Made by a program: the position numbers and the translations under genes. Positions 33,660 through 44,435 of a DNA stretch of 64,000 nt are shown here, in pieces (the stretch's first letter is position 1; each line of letters starts with the position of its first letter). Location of the stretch: assembly GCA_019843655.1 (NCBI GenBank), contig JACDQD010000003.1, positions 309,346 through 373,345 of the forward strand, given 5' to 3'. The notes under the pieces were generated by a model. That model was not told the DNA's origin. It did no database searches and saw only the letters and a program-made list of their open reading frames with translations. This DNA comes from Lethocerus indicus. Taxonomy: Eukaryota > Arthropoda > Insecta > Hemiptera > Belostomatidae.

Positions 33660-33730
33660 ATAACTGGGCCGCCGCCATCATCCTTATCTATTCCGTCGTC
33701 GTTTACTCCGGAAATCCGGTCGACTTTTAA
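33660..33730 (+). CDS. candidate terminal exon, hydrophobic
   Basis: Acceptor AATATTCTCCCCAG ends at 33,659. In the phase-1 frame the exon gives NWAAAIILIYSVVVYSGNPV, DF and stop TAA at 33,728. The hydrophobic stretch would suit the last membrane helix of a protein. Codon third positions are mostly C or G, unlike the surrounding DNA. Another frame through the same bases is also open (ITGPPPSSLSIPSS). No upstream exon was found, so this is weak. Confidence 0.2.
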
Positions 33731-33959
33731 CGCTCAAGTTAATTTTATTAGTACGAAGACGAGCTAAAATTCGACCGGCAATCAATCTAATTTTTCAATT
33801 GAAATTTCCCCTCAATAATTATCCGCCCCGTTGAAAATTCCGTACGGATACAGAGAGCGGTACGATTGTCGTAGTCCAATATCAACTTTAGGGGTGACTT
33901 TCATTTATCGGGGCCCGGTCTGTTGGCCGAATAGGGGGATGATTTTTGGAGGGGAAAAA
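33731..33959. other. no gene recognised
   Basis: Ordinary AT-rich DNA between the candidate exon and the next satellite. Confidence 0.3.
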
Positions 33960-34510
33960 AATTTTCAAAATTTTTCGGCAAAATTGTAACCCTCTTTGGG
34001 ACCACTTTTGAAATAGGCCGACTTTTTGAAATTTCGAAAATTTGTGGACCTAATATGGACGAATTCGGGGAAATTTTAGAAATTTCGAAAAATTTCGATT
34101 TTCGGCTCTCCTTTCAGGAGGGGCAAGTGTAACTCAGTTAGGGACAATTGTGGACCGAATATGGGCGAATTCAGAAATTTTAAATTCTTTGAAATTTTCG
34201 TTTTTCAGCTCTCCTTTCATGGGCAAAACTTCACTTCAAAAAATTTTCGATTTTCAGCTCTCTCTTTCAGGGCAAGTGTAACTCATTTTGTACACTTGTG
34301 GACCGAATATGGGCGAATTCGGGGAAATTTTAGAAATTTCAAAATTTTCGATTTTTCAGCTCTCCTTTTCAGGGGCAAGTGTAACTCACTTTGGGACCAC
34401 TTTGTCCGAATATGACCGAATTCGGGGAAATTTAAAAAAAAAAATAGAAATTTCCAGGGTGAACGGAAAGTTTTCGATTCTCTGAAAAACCTTTCAGGGC
34501 AAAAGCAACT
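33960..34510 (+). repeat. CAAGTGTA satellite, degenerate array 3
   Basis: Four to five badly eroded units of about 110-120 bp: GGGGCAAGTGTAACTCA, GGGAC(C)A, TGTGGACCGAATATGGGCGA, ATTCGGGGAAATTTTAGAAA, TTTCGATTTTTCAGCTCTCC and TTTCAG. The block order is the same as at 9.6 and 44.5 kb. Confidence 0.8.
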
Positions 34511-34713
34511 TAGGGGGTGGTGACCCTGTGGGCCGAATCTGCCCGAACATTTTAAAAAAAGTTTTAAATAAAGGACGGAAGACTTACCATTTTGGGTCAA
34601 AGAGGGAGGGAAAAAGATCAAATTATATATATATATATAGATTAGAGATTATATTATATTATAGAATCAGCTCGATATTTTAGAGATATTTCATATACAT
34701 TTTAGATATTCAT

Positions 34714-34714
<1 letters not shown>

Positions 34715-34782
<68 letters not shown>

Positions 34783-34833
34783 AGGAAGAGTCCACACAGA
34801 GTTTGTACACTTGTGGAGAGAGAGAGAGAGAGA

Positions 34834-34877
<44 letters not shown>
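34715..34877. repeat. (GA)n purine tract
   Basis: About 130 bp of GA in two runs split by a spacer that contains GTTTGTACACTTGTGG, a scrap of the neighbouring satellite core. Confidence 0.95.
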
Positions 34878-34878
<1 letters not shown>

Positions 34879-35039
34879 AGCTACAATAATTACACATCAG
34901 CCGACAACATTCAATATATACACATATCAGGGATATACATGTATATTCATTTTAATACATACTTATAGCTCAAGAATATAAATATTCTAGAAATATAATA
35001 TATTAGAAAATATATAGAGATTAGAAAAACCCCTAGATT

Positions 35040-35111
35040 TAAGGGAGAGAGAGAAGATTCTCGTGAAAGAGAGAACCCTCTTAGAAGAGAGAGAGAGCTG
35101 TGCGTGTTGTT

Positions 35112-35152
<41 letters not shown>
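35040..35152. repeat. second (GA)n purine tract
   Basis: Interrupted GA runs, densest at 35,113-35,152. Confidence 0.9.
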
Positions 35153-35944
35153 GGTTTTTTAATTTCCCCGAAAAGGAACCGGGCAAAGAGTTTACCTGAC
35201 TCTGTTAAATGGGGTTGAACTCCGAAGTTTCGTTCCGCTTTCTTTCCCGAACTGCTTCCGGCGAATAGACGCAACGAAGTACGGCGATGAAAGTCCAACA
35301 AAACTGGAGGATATTTCCTCCAGAATCGTAACATTTTACGGCGTTTAACCGGTATTTTAATCGGGTAAAGTCCTCAATATGTACTTAAACCCCATGGCTT
35401 AAACGCCACCGGACTTCGACAAATTTTCAACTGTCGTAGTTATAACTATAAATGTTATAATTAACTATAAACTATAGACAAACGGCGCTTTTAAGTACGC
35501 CGGTCTTTGGGAGTGTGCAAAGTTTAAGTTGGCCGGGGGGGATGGGGGGTGGTGGGGGGAGGGTGGAACTTTTATTCGTATCCCGTTCAAGGGCCTAAGT
35601 AATGGACGAGCCTCTGAATAAAATAACTAGTTTTCTTAACCGAAACTCCGGTTAAAGTTTATTTCGCCCATTGTCTTCAGTAGAGAGGAGTCCGGCCGCT
35701 ATTTCGTCCCTTTTGTATCCTCCCTATTGAAGCTTGTACACTTGCGCAACTTGTAAACCTTTAGTAAAACTTTCGTTACATTGTACGAATTGTGCCAACG
35801 ACGCGGCACAATAAATATTTTAGTAAACCCTCCCCTCCCACCCCCCTTGGAAATTCCTCTTTAGAACCGTGAATATAACGAGGTGGGTTCGTGATCTCGT
35901 TTCGCCAGAACGGGGTACAAGTGGGGGGAAAGCGCAGTTTTCCC
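35153..35944. other. no gene recognised
   Basis: G-rich patch at 35,533-35,572. A trace of the CTGAAGA core on the minus strand (CATTGTCTTCAGTAGAG) lies near 35,670. No exon is supported. Confidence 0.4.
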
Positions 35945-36117
35945 GTTCGCCGTCTTCAGTAGCGCCTAGGTCACACTGTCAGCTATGATATATCTTCAAG
36001 TTGGACTTTAAGCTACACTTCGGCCGGTCGCCAACAACACAAGTCGGTCAAGCGCAGCTTGTTCTTAGTTTCCGAGTTATGGACTGTTAAACGGTGGATA
36101 CATTTTTGGACCACTCA
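35945..36117. repeat. CTGAAGA core fused to mariner terminal repeat
   Basis: CGTTCGCCGTCTTCAGTAGC at 35,946 is followed, after GTCACACTGTC, by AGCTATGATATATCTTCAAG and the inverted mariner end, which finishes GGTGGATACATTTTTGGACC near 36,112. The join of two repeat families within a few bases indicates recombination between them. The mariner part carries a 25-bp replacement (TCGGCCGGTCGCC...) in its middle. Confidence 0.75.
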
Positions 36118-36554
36118 TACCAGTCGGTACTCTGTATATATATCAATAACCGTATCTTCAAGAAACAAACCCTCGGTTACGTCCACTTTTATTACCAATT
36201 TTGAGATCTATCATTCAAGCCAAAATAATCGCTTGTACCCTGCGCTATACTGTATAATTTATTAGGTTGTTGTTGTTAAAGGCGAAAATAACAGCAACTA
36301 ATTTCAGGTGAATTACTGTTCGGCAATAATCGCGAGGAGCATAGGGCTATAGCTACCCCGGAATAACCCCTGAAACGGTTCGACTATTGGGAAAACTTTT
36401 CATGTACAATTGTGTACGGAGTCGGCGTAATATTATGCTAATTGTTATTTTTGTGATCTTAAAGTCCTGCAAAAAATGTATCCACCGTTTAACAGTCGAC
36501 TACTTGCAAACTTAATCCTGCGCCAAATAGCGTGTTCTGTCGTGTGTCAGTTGT
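36118..36554. other. no gene; mariner fragment at 36,472
   Basis: AAAAAATGTATCCACCGTTT with AACAGTCGACTACTTGCAAA at 36,472-36,512 is a short mariner terminal fragment. Nothing else assigned. Confidence 0.5.
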
Positions 36555-36840
36555 ACCGGTGGCGCGAAAGGGAAGTCACCTATCGATCGGTTGGTGCGGC
36601 GGCGACGGTGGCCAGTTGGGGCAGTGCGCGCCTTTAAGCCAAGTTGTTAGTTATGGACACGGTGGATTTAAAGTGACTAAAACACCACCGTCCTACTGAA
36701 GACGGCGAGGCCGAAGAGGGAGCCGCCGGTTTAAGCGAAAACCGAAAAAAACCCCAGGCTAAAGGAGAGACGGAAACGACGCGAAACTGAAGTTTATTAT
36801 TGAGGCCGGTGGCGCCACCTATCGATCGGTGCGGCGCCAC
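36555..36840. repeat. GC-rich direct repeats around a CTGAAGA core
   Basis: CACCTATCGATCGG-TGGTGCGGC (36,576) and CACCTATCGATCGGTGCGGC (36,818) are direct repeats, both preceded by CCGGTGGCGC. Between them is a plus-strand core, CTACTGAAGACGGCGAGGCC, and a hairpin-like GCGAAAACCG. It may be an element with subterminal repeats; its identity is unknown. Confidence 0.5.
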
Positions 36841-36894
36841 AATTACACCCCATCATCCACCCCTAACATCAACCACTCTACAACCCCTCAACTG

Positions 36895-36897
<3 letters not shown>

Positions 36898-36938
<41 letters not shown>
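36898..36938. repeat. (TA)n microsatellite
   Basis: TA run of 40 bp. Confidence 0.95.
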
Positions 36939-36940
<2 letters not shown>

Positions 36941-37118
36941 TTTGTTTGGTTTTTTAAAAGGCCCAAACAACCTTAAATCCGGTTATCCTCTCCGTTTTAT
37001 TGTAGTTTTTTTTCTTATAAACCTCAGGGCGTTATCAAGTCGAAGGCGGCTCCAGGAAACACCAGAAACGAGGCTAAAACCGCCCGAACGTACTGAAATG
37101 GGTCATATATCTCGGAAA

Positions 37119-37121
<3 letters not shown>

Positions 37122-37179
<58 letters not shown>

Positions 37180-37180
37180 G
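37122..37180. repeat. (TA)n microsatellite
   Basis: TA run with a single GTATA interruption. Confidence 0.95.
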
Positions 37181-37285
37181 GTTCGTGATGTTTCTGTCTG
37201 GTTTGTCGGCCGCTCGCCATCTTCAGTACGCGCCCTGAGTGTCACTGTCACCGTTGTGGCACTTTGGATGTTTTTGGGGCATCCT
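37181..37285 (-). repeat. CTGAAGA-core dispersed element, short copy
   Basis: TGTCTGGTTTGTCGGCCGCT, CGCCATCTTCAGTACGCGCC, GTGTCACTGTCACC and GGCACTTTGGATGTTTTTGG on the minus-strand element. The GGTCT hairpin is reduced. Confidence 0.75.
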
Positions 37286-37630
37286 CACTGCCCCACTGTA
37301 ACGCCCCACCATTTAGGGGTACACCGACCCCAAACTATCGGCTGTCGAATTGGGTTTTTTTTTTTTTTAATACAGTTGTGCCGACTTTACATCAAGAATT
37401 GGGGTGTTAATTTCGGTACACCCCCCCAAGTACAACTGAAATATAGTTTTAATATACCCGTTTTGTGGCCTTCGAGGGTTGGAATAATACCCGTAAGGGT
37501 ACTTGTCACTCGCCCTTGTTTGGTCTTTCGCCAGACCGGTGTATCGGCCGTTCGCCGTCTTCAGTAGCGCCGTGTCACTGTCACCACTTTGGATGTTTTT
37601 CCGTCACTTTCACATCTACCGTAGTGTTTG
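37286..37630 (-). repeat. CTGAAGA-core dispersed element, long copy
   Basis: Parallels 32,800-33,060: CCACCATTTAGGGGTACACC, ACAACTGAAATATAGTTTTA, GAGGGTTGGAATAATACCCG, TAAGGGTACTTGTCACTCGC, TTGTTTGGTCTTTCGCCAGA, CCGG, GGCCGTTCGCCGTCTTCAGT, AGCGCCGTGTCACTGTCACC and TTTGGATGTTTTTCCGTCAC. It carries about 70 bp (37,345-37,415) absent from the other copy. The near identity of the last 180 bp shows recent spread. Confidence 0.85.
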
Positions 37631-38000
37631 TGCAGTTTCGAGGAGCCACCCCCACCCCCACCCCGCCGCCAAACCCCGGCGCCACCCCTAAGCAGCGGAG
37701 AGAACTTCCCCCATGAAAATTTGAATACATTTTTCTTCTCGCCTTTTCTCCCTCTCTCTCTCTCGGCTTTTCAGCCGGGAAAAACTAAGAAAACCACCCC
37801 TTGAGGGGGCGAAAACACCCCTCTCTCTCTCTCAGATTCTTCGTTACTCTCAGTTTTACCTCCCTCTTACCCTCTGTGAACTCTCCACCACCCGACTGTG
37901 GGAGAAAATCCTTGTTTTTCTCATTTCCACCTCGCTTTATTTTCAACCCCCACCCCCCTTACCCCCCGGGAGCAACCCCTTCACCGCTTGATATCGCGTC
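37631..38000. other. no gene recognised; C-rich
   Basis: C-rich and TC-rich stretches (37,650-37,690, 37,748-37,765, 37,820-37,833). Open frames in it lack splice support. Confidence 0.4.
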
Positions 38001-38190
38001 GGCGACTAAATAATTGCGGATTTTCCCTCCGCACAATCGCTCGACGTATACGCCCTTATACGTCCGTATTTTTAAACATTTTTAAACATCTTCGAAACCT
38101 ATAAAATATAGAGAGTAATTCTCTCACGGCACGTGGGCACGTGGGCACGTGCGCCCTCCCAAAGAATCCGCAATTATTTAAATTGCCAAC
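38001..38190. mobile_element. cecropia-type mariner MITE, copy 2
   Basis: Left end GGCGACTAAATAATTGCGGA, right end AATCCGCAATTATTTAAATT(GCCAA), about 190 bp apart. No transposase inside. It contains the triple CACGTG block at 38,130-38,151, which the other two copies lack. Confidence 0.75.
38130..38151. promoter_or_regulatory. three CACGTG sites spaced 8 bp
   Basis: CACGTG at 38,130, 38,138 and 38,146, made by an 8-bp tandem repeat (GGCACGTG). This E-box triplet sits inside a MITE, so the element could carry regulatory sites to new places. Function is inferred only. Confidence 0.4.
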
Positions 38191-38610
38191 ACCAATTGTG
38201 CACGAAAAATTGTTTATAGCGGCGTAAAAATAAAAATTGACGATTGACGGATTTCCTCCGGCTTTGCTCCAAGTACTTGCAAAGTCCCACAGGATAAGTA
38301 ATAATTCGACGGCGCCGAACTAATAAATTTTTACGTGACGTGCCGAAGTCCAAAAGTGTTAGCCCGGTATAATATTATTGTAGATTATAATTTAAATTAA
38401 TTATCGCACTTATAATCACCCGCACATTGGACTGATTATTTAGAAAATATACTTTAGATTGATATATGTTTCAGAATTGAGGTATATTGAGGAGAAAATT
38501 CACAGACACAAAAGTTTGGTTTTATTAGAGTTTTTTGGCATTAGGCTTAGGCTCGGGGTTATAATAGGGGTGGGTGGGGGGTTGGTTTTCGGGCAATTAT
38601 TTATTATTGC

Positions 38611-38612
<2 letters not shown>
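38191..38612. other. no gene recognised
   Basis: AT-rich sequence without a supportable feature. Confidence 0.35.

Positions 38613-38672
<60 letters not shown>
38613..38672. repeat. (TA)n microsatellite
   Basis: TA run of about 60 bp. Confidence 0.95.
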
Positions 38673-38674
<2 letters not shown>

Positions 38675-39074
38675 GAGGTCGGACAATAAAATATCGTATA
38701 ATGCCGAGAAGATAATTTCGGTCAGCCGGGTTCTATTTATAGAAATGAAAATGCTGGACGTATATATCCAATAATGGAAATGTATGCGCCGCATACACAA
38801 AACCGAATAACCGCATACAGTACATGTGGATATTAAATAGAAAACCGGGCCTAAATAGAGAAATTCTCAAAATTTCTAGGATTCCTCCACGGGGCCAAAC
38901 AATAGACCGGCCCCCCCACTGCCGAATATGCAATTTCGTTCTTGAGTCACGTCACTGTCCAATATACGAGGCAATCCAATAAACTGCCCCCCAAAAACCG
39001 CTCACGGTTTTATTAATAAAATGCCTATTTTATGAAAGCCGCGATTGAATAGACGTTTCAGTTTAGTTTATCTC
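38673..39074. other. no gene recognised
   Basis: Nothing assigned. CGAGGTCGGACAATAAAATA after the TA run and CGAGGCAATCCAATAAACTG near 38,968 resemble each other and may be the ends of a small element. Confidence 0.3.
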
Positions 39075-40500
39075 GGTGGTCCAAAAAAATGTATCCACCT
39101 TTTAACGGTCCGTAACTTGGAAACTGATTGACCGAGTTGTGTCTGATTTTTTGTTGAAAGTGTAGCTTAAAGTCCAACTTGAAGATATATCATAGCTGTA
39201 GGTAGATTTCAAATGAATTACAAAGTCAAAATGTCGATTACTTTCGGGTACCCCCAATAATATACAGAGTGGTCCAAAAAAATGTATCCACCGTTTAACA
39301 GTCCATAACTTGCAAACTGATTGACCGAGTTGTGTCTGATTTTTGGTGAAAGTGTAGCTTAAAGTCCAACTTGAAGATATATCATAGCTGTAGGTAGATT
39401 CAAATGAATTACAAAGTCAAAATGTCGATTACTTTCGGATACCCCCAATAATATACAGAGTGGTCCAAAAAAATGTATCCACCGTTCAACAGTCCATAAC
39501 TTGCAAACTGATCGACCGAGTTGTGTCTCATTTTTGGTGAAAGTGTAGCTTAAAGTCCAACTTGAAGATATATCATAGAGTAAGATTTAAATGAATTACA
39601 AAGTCAAATGTCGATTAGGTACCCTAATAATATACATGGTCCAACTTTAACAGTCCATAACTTGAAACTAATTGACTGAGTTGTATCTGATTTTTGTTGA
39701 AACTGTAGCAAAGTCCAACTTGAAGATATATCAAAGGTAGATTTAAATAAATTCAAAGTCAAAATGTCGATTACTTTCGGGTACCCCCAATAATATACAG
39801 AGTGGTCCAAAAATGTATCCACCGTTTAACAGTCCATAACTTGGAAACTAATTGACTGAGTTGTGTCTCATTTTTGATTTTTGTTGAAAGTGTAGCTTAA
39901 AGTCCAACTTGAAGATATATCATAGCTGTAGCCAAAATGTAACAGTCCATACTTTCTGGTACTTGAAACTAATTGACTTAGTTGTATTTAAAGTCCAAAA
40001 AATGTATCTTGAAGATATATCATAGCTGTAGGTAGATTCGAATAACAGTCGATTACTTTCGGTACCCCAATAACTTCCAAAATGAACCGTTCACTAATTG
40101 AAACTAATTGAGATTTTGGTGAAAGTGTAGCTTAAAGTCCAGATATATCATAGTGTAGGTAGATTTCAAATGAATTACAAAGTCAAATCTTTCGTAGGTA
40201 CAATAATGTAAAGTGGTTACAAAAATGTATCCACCGTTACCCCAATAACAGTCCATAACTTGAACCTTTACTAATTGACTGAGTTGTGTCTGATTTTTGG
40301 TGAAAGTGTAGCTTAAAGTCCAACTTGAAGATATATCATAGCTGTAGGTGATTTCAAATGAATCAAAGTCAAAATGGTTACTTTCATTATTAACATCCAA
40401 AAAATGGAGAGAGAGAGAAACGATATCCACCGTTTAACCCATAACTTGCCTAATTGACTTGGTTGTGTCTCAAGTCAAACTTGAAGATATATATCAGTTG
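39075..40500 (+). repeat. mariner terminal-repeat array, largest and most eroded
   Basis: Three good units (39,077, 39,269 and 39,459) are followed from about 39,580 by five or six units shortened by many small deletions, inversions of order and losses of whole blocks (for example TACATGGTCCAACTTTAACA). The change from clean to eroded is abrupt. The shortened part ends in element interior. Confidence 0.88.
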
Positions 40501-40840
40501 AAGGTGTTCGAAATGGTTAACCAACACCACCGACTACTGACCGTTCAGTCGGATATTTGCACGTGAATTATGCAGGATGGATTCTCCTCCAAGTTCATCC
40601 AATGTTGGTGGCTTTTTTGGTCGATAAACGAAGTCCTTTAGTGTCCCCCCCCCCAGCACAGAGGTAAAAGTCCAGAAGAGTTAAGTCCGGGGAAAACGCC
40701 TGGTGGACCTCTACGGTCTCTATCCATCTTTCCCGGTAGATTTTCGTCCAGATAAGCCCCATACATACAACGTATATTGTATGTTGGCCCGAACTACAAC
40801 ATTACTATAAACACTACCGAAAATGAGAGACAACTCCGTG
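40501..40840 (-). pseudogene. mariner-like transposase, C-terminal relic
   Basis: Same interior as at 14,585-14,875, read on the minus strand. YLDENLPGKDR, a frame-broken PDLTPLDF and RPKKPPTLDEL can be followed, with a C-run (CCCCCCCCCC near 40,647) and several indels breaking the frame. The outer right terminal repeat is lost after AATGAGAGACAACTCCGTGT. Confidence 0.75.
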
Positions 40841-42275
40841 TCAATTATTTATTATTTAATGGGGCCTAAAAACTTTTGGTTTTCAACCACTAATCGTGTC
40901 GGGAAAAACGGTTTTTCAAGCTCAATGGAGGACTTAAACTGTGTTACGATTTAATATTCGTAAATATTTTATTGCCTTTCCGTTACCAATATAAGAGGGA
41001 TGAAACGGTTATTTTGCGATCGAATTGAAATTAGGGAAAAAAACCTTGGAATTTTTTTTTTTATGTCGCCGACAATTTATCCAATATCGACGAGGGAAAA
41101 TGTATCAGTTTACTAATACCGATTTCGGGAATAAAATGTCACGATTTACAGTTTTTATTGGGCCCTAACCAGTCGTAAGGGATGAATTTTAATCGCTCTA
41201 ATCGATGATAATCGAATGGAGAGTGAGCTTTGAACGATTTTGCGTATCGAGCGTCTAGAAAATAAATTTTTTTTTTTTTATTTATTCCGAGGGGTGGGGG
41301 GGGAAATACCCCTTACCGTGTATCGGATGCGATTTTCGTACCGAGTTTCAAAAACTCTGGAAGTGTGACAATTTCAAGTTGACTTGAATCCGGGACTTTT
41401 AATCCCCCCGATAAAGCCCCAGGAAGCGGCTTAATCCGGAAATTTCAGTTCAGGGACTTAACGGCGTCTTAAGAATGTAAGATCTTGGAACTGAAAGAAG
41501 GACCGATTTATTAGATAAAAATTCGTCTATCAATTTAAATTGATGTCGAATAGAACGGTTCAATGTCTCGTCACTGAAGCGGCGTGGCGAACGGCCGAAA
41601 CGCGAACATAAATTTTATTCCCGCCGCGCGCCCACTCGATTATTGGGAAAAGTGTAATTTCTGAATCGTTACCGGCAACGATAAGTGGAAATAATTGATG
41701 GATTGTCGCTTTATATCGATTAGTAATCGGGCGTAAATTATTGAAACGGCGCCGACGCCGACGCCCAACCCGACGACGCGTTTATCTCAATTTTCAATAT
41801 ATTTTTTCGCCTCCTCCCCTTTCCCTTATAGACAATAGGGGATGGTGCGGCGCGCCATCGCACATATCGATCGATTTACGGTTTTCCACCGTACTCATCC
41901 CCGCATAGTGCACGCACAGGGTGCAATTACCCTTCAAGTGAAATAAACTCTGAAGCGCCGAATTGAAAGGTACTAATTCCTCCCCATTTTTTCGCCATCT
42001 TCCTGAGTTGTAGCCTTAAAAAGACGTTGTCGAGTGCCGGGAGATTCTACTAAGGAAATCCGTAAATTACGGACGAATACGGACGTTGAATTGATGAAGA
42101 ATTGAGCAAGAAATTGCGCCGGAAACCGAACGAATTTCGTGATATTTGCGTGGACGACACAATTCGTGTACACAACTTAAGGGGAAACGACGTGGATTTT
42201 TTTTTTTTTTTTTTTGGTTCCAAAATCGTATTTTAGACCGTCAGTCACCGGTGGGTGACGCTTTAATAAAAAAAA

Positions 42276-42282
<7 letters not shown>
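40841..42282. other. no gene recognised
   Basis: Includes a single plus-strand CTGAAGA-type core at 41,573-41,605 (CACTGAAGCGGCGTGGCGAA, CGGCCGAAACGC) and a GC-rich patch near 41,745-41,780. A 66-codon frame on the minus strand at 41,973-42,173 has balanced composition but no recognised motif or splice sites. Confidence 0.4.

Positions 42283-42317
<35 letters not shown>
42283..42317. repeat. (TA)n microsatellite
   Basis: TA run of about 35 bp after AAATAAA. Confidence 0.95.
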
Positions 42318-42320
<3 letters not shown>

Positions 42321-44435
42321 ACTGTAATTACAAAACTTAATTGCGTAAGTACGAAACGTCGCCGAAATAGCCCTTTACGGTCGGTAAAAGTTTTATTTTC
42401 CTCGAAAACCGTTTAATAATCCCCCTGAAAATCGATACGCGAGTGTAAAATTCTGATTTCTAGGGTTGGGGTTGTTGGGGTTGTTGGGGAGTTGGGCGCG
42501 TTATGAATAACAAAGTATTACAAATCAAGATTCTCCAATTTCTATTTCAAGCTTTTCCTCCTCCCTGTTGAATAATAAAGGAAAATATATTGTTTTACGG
42601 GGTAGGGGTGGTGGGGCATCCCCACCCCTCTACTCGATTCTGTATACGATATATATATATATATACAGGGGCCGTATGCAAAACTAACTTCCGAATTCAC
42701 CCCCCCTCCACCCCACCCCCTGGGGGGGGGGGATTAAATCGGAATCGTCGGTAAAAGTAACTTTTACATTGAGGGAGATTTGTGCCGAAGTCCCGAAATA
42801 CTTATTTACATAATCCCTTATATTGAATAATTATAGAAATTGCGAATAATAATTGTATCGAAATTGAACCGTTCTCCAAACAAGGGGTGAGATGTACGGT
42901 TCGTGGGGAAACACTTTAATAATAAAACCGTCCAATAATTTCAATTTCGTGAGAATTGAGTATAATATCATGGGTGGGAGGGTAACCGAAAGTGAGCCAC
43001 ATTTTGACTTTGGGAATTCATTTTATTTAACTCCAAAAATACTATATATATTTACCGATATTATCGAAAATTTTTGCCAATTTTCAGTAAAATTTTCGAT
43101 TGGAAATCGGCGGCCCCTGAGGCCTCTCTCTCGAAGGATAAATAAATCCTCCTTTCGAAACTGTTACAGAAAAAAATTGATAGAAGCGTATAAAGGGGTG
43201 AGAATTTTTCAATTTAATTTTTTCCCGCGGTCTCCGCAGTTTTCGACGAATTTCAATTTGTATCCACCCGAAATTCTTTTCCCCCCCCCCCCCTTTCGAG
43301 GGGGTTGGGGTTGTTTTCTTACTTTTCGTGGAGTATAAGCAAGTATATAATATTAACGGGAGGGAGGAAAAAAATCGATTTTCTCCCCGTACCGAATCGG
43401 CGACAGGGGGTGTTTCCCCCCTCCTCCCCGTTTCCCATTGAAAACCATCCTCCATCCCTCGAAACTCAAATTTATCGTGTAATTCGTATCGATCTGAGAA
43501 TTATTCGCAAATACAGTCGTAAACGTACAACACTGTACAACTCGTTGTGTGTGTACCAAAGTTTCTCCCATTATCGGTAGTATTTGATCGAAATTTAAAA
43601 AAATTTTTTTTTTTACATTAGGTAATTTCACATTATAAATAACTACGTAGTGTTGGAATACTCGTAATTACGATTATTATTCGGATAATAAAAGAATCAT
43701 TACGGTCTCTTGCGTCGTGTCAACTCTGTCCCATAATAATAATAATAATAATAATGAGTAAATTTTAAGGAAAATTTTTGGGGGCAAAAAAAAAATTCGG
43801 TACCCGACGGTTCACTCCAATAAAAATAAAACGGTACGGACAAAATGAAAAGACGATATTAAGGTCTCCCGTTAACCAATTTTTCGGTTCTATCCGAATA
43901 CTGATATTAGGACTTTTCGGAAATTCATTTTATCGTTTTATTATGCAAAAAAAAATAAAATAAACTTTAACTATTAATCCACTGTATGTATTCACTGATA
44001 TTATCACGACTCTTGAGGAACTCGTGAAGAACGAAAAAAAAAAAAAATTCGAAAATCCGTCTCGAAATTTGTCGACTACTTTTGGGGGTTCTACAGCAAA
44101 TTGGAGAAAATTGTTCAAAGTTGAAGTTGAAGTTGAAGTTGAAGTTGAAGTTGTATCCGGCCGGCTCCAATGAACGGGTCTCTCTCTAGTTCTCTCTCTC
44201 GGGGTCTCGAGAACGGGTCATTGAAACCGCAGTGTAATTACCCGAAACCAATTTATATACTGAAACCAGAATTCTAGAACACCGACTATACTTAGTGCTA
44301 CTGAAGTTCTGGAGACCAATTTCCGACACTATAACAAGTGTATGGGGTCCCTAAAGCCGCCGGCCCCTAAGCCTCAAACTTTGAGCGAAAGTTATTCCAC
44401 ACCGAGTATACATTTTACGATGCAAGTTTCAATTT
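42318..44435. other. no gene recognised; small repeats
   Basis: Short (TA)n at 42,649-42,664, G/C runs near 42,700-42,732 and 43,280-43,295, (AAT)n at 43,734-43,755, and a hexamer array at 44,119. A trace of mariner linker (ACCGAAAGTGAGCCACATTT) is at 42,985. Open frames up to 148 codons on plus are not supported by motif or splice sites. Confidence 0.4.
44119..44153. repeat. (TTGAAG)n hexanucleotide repeat
   Basis: Five to six perfect copies of a six-base unit. Confidence 0.95.
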
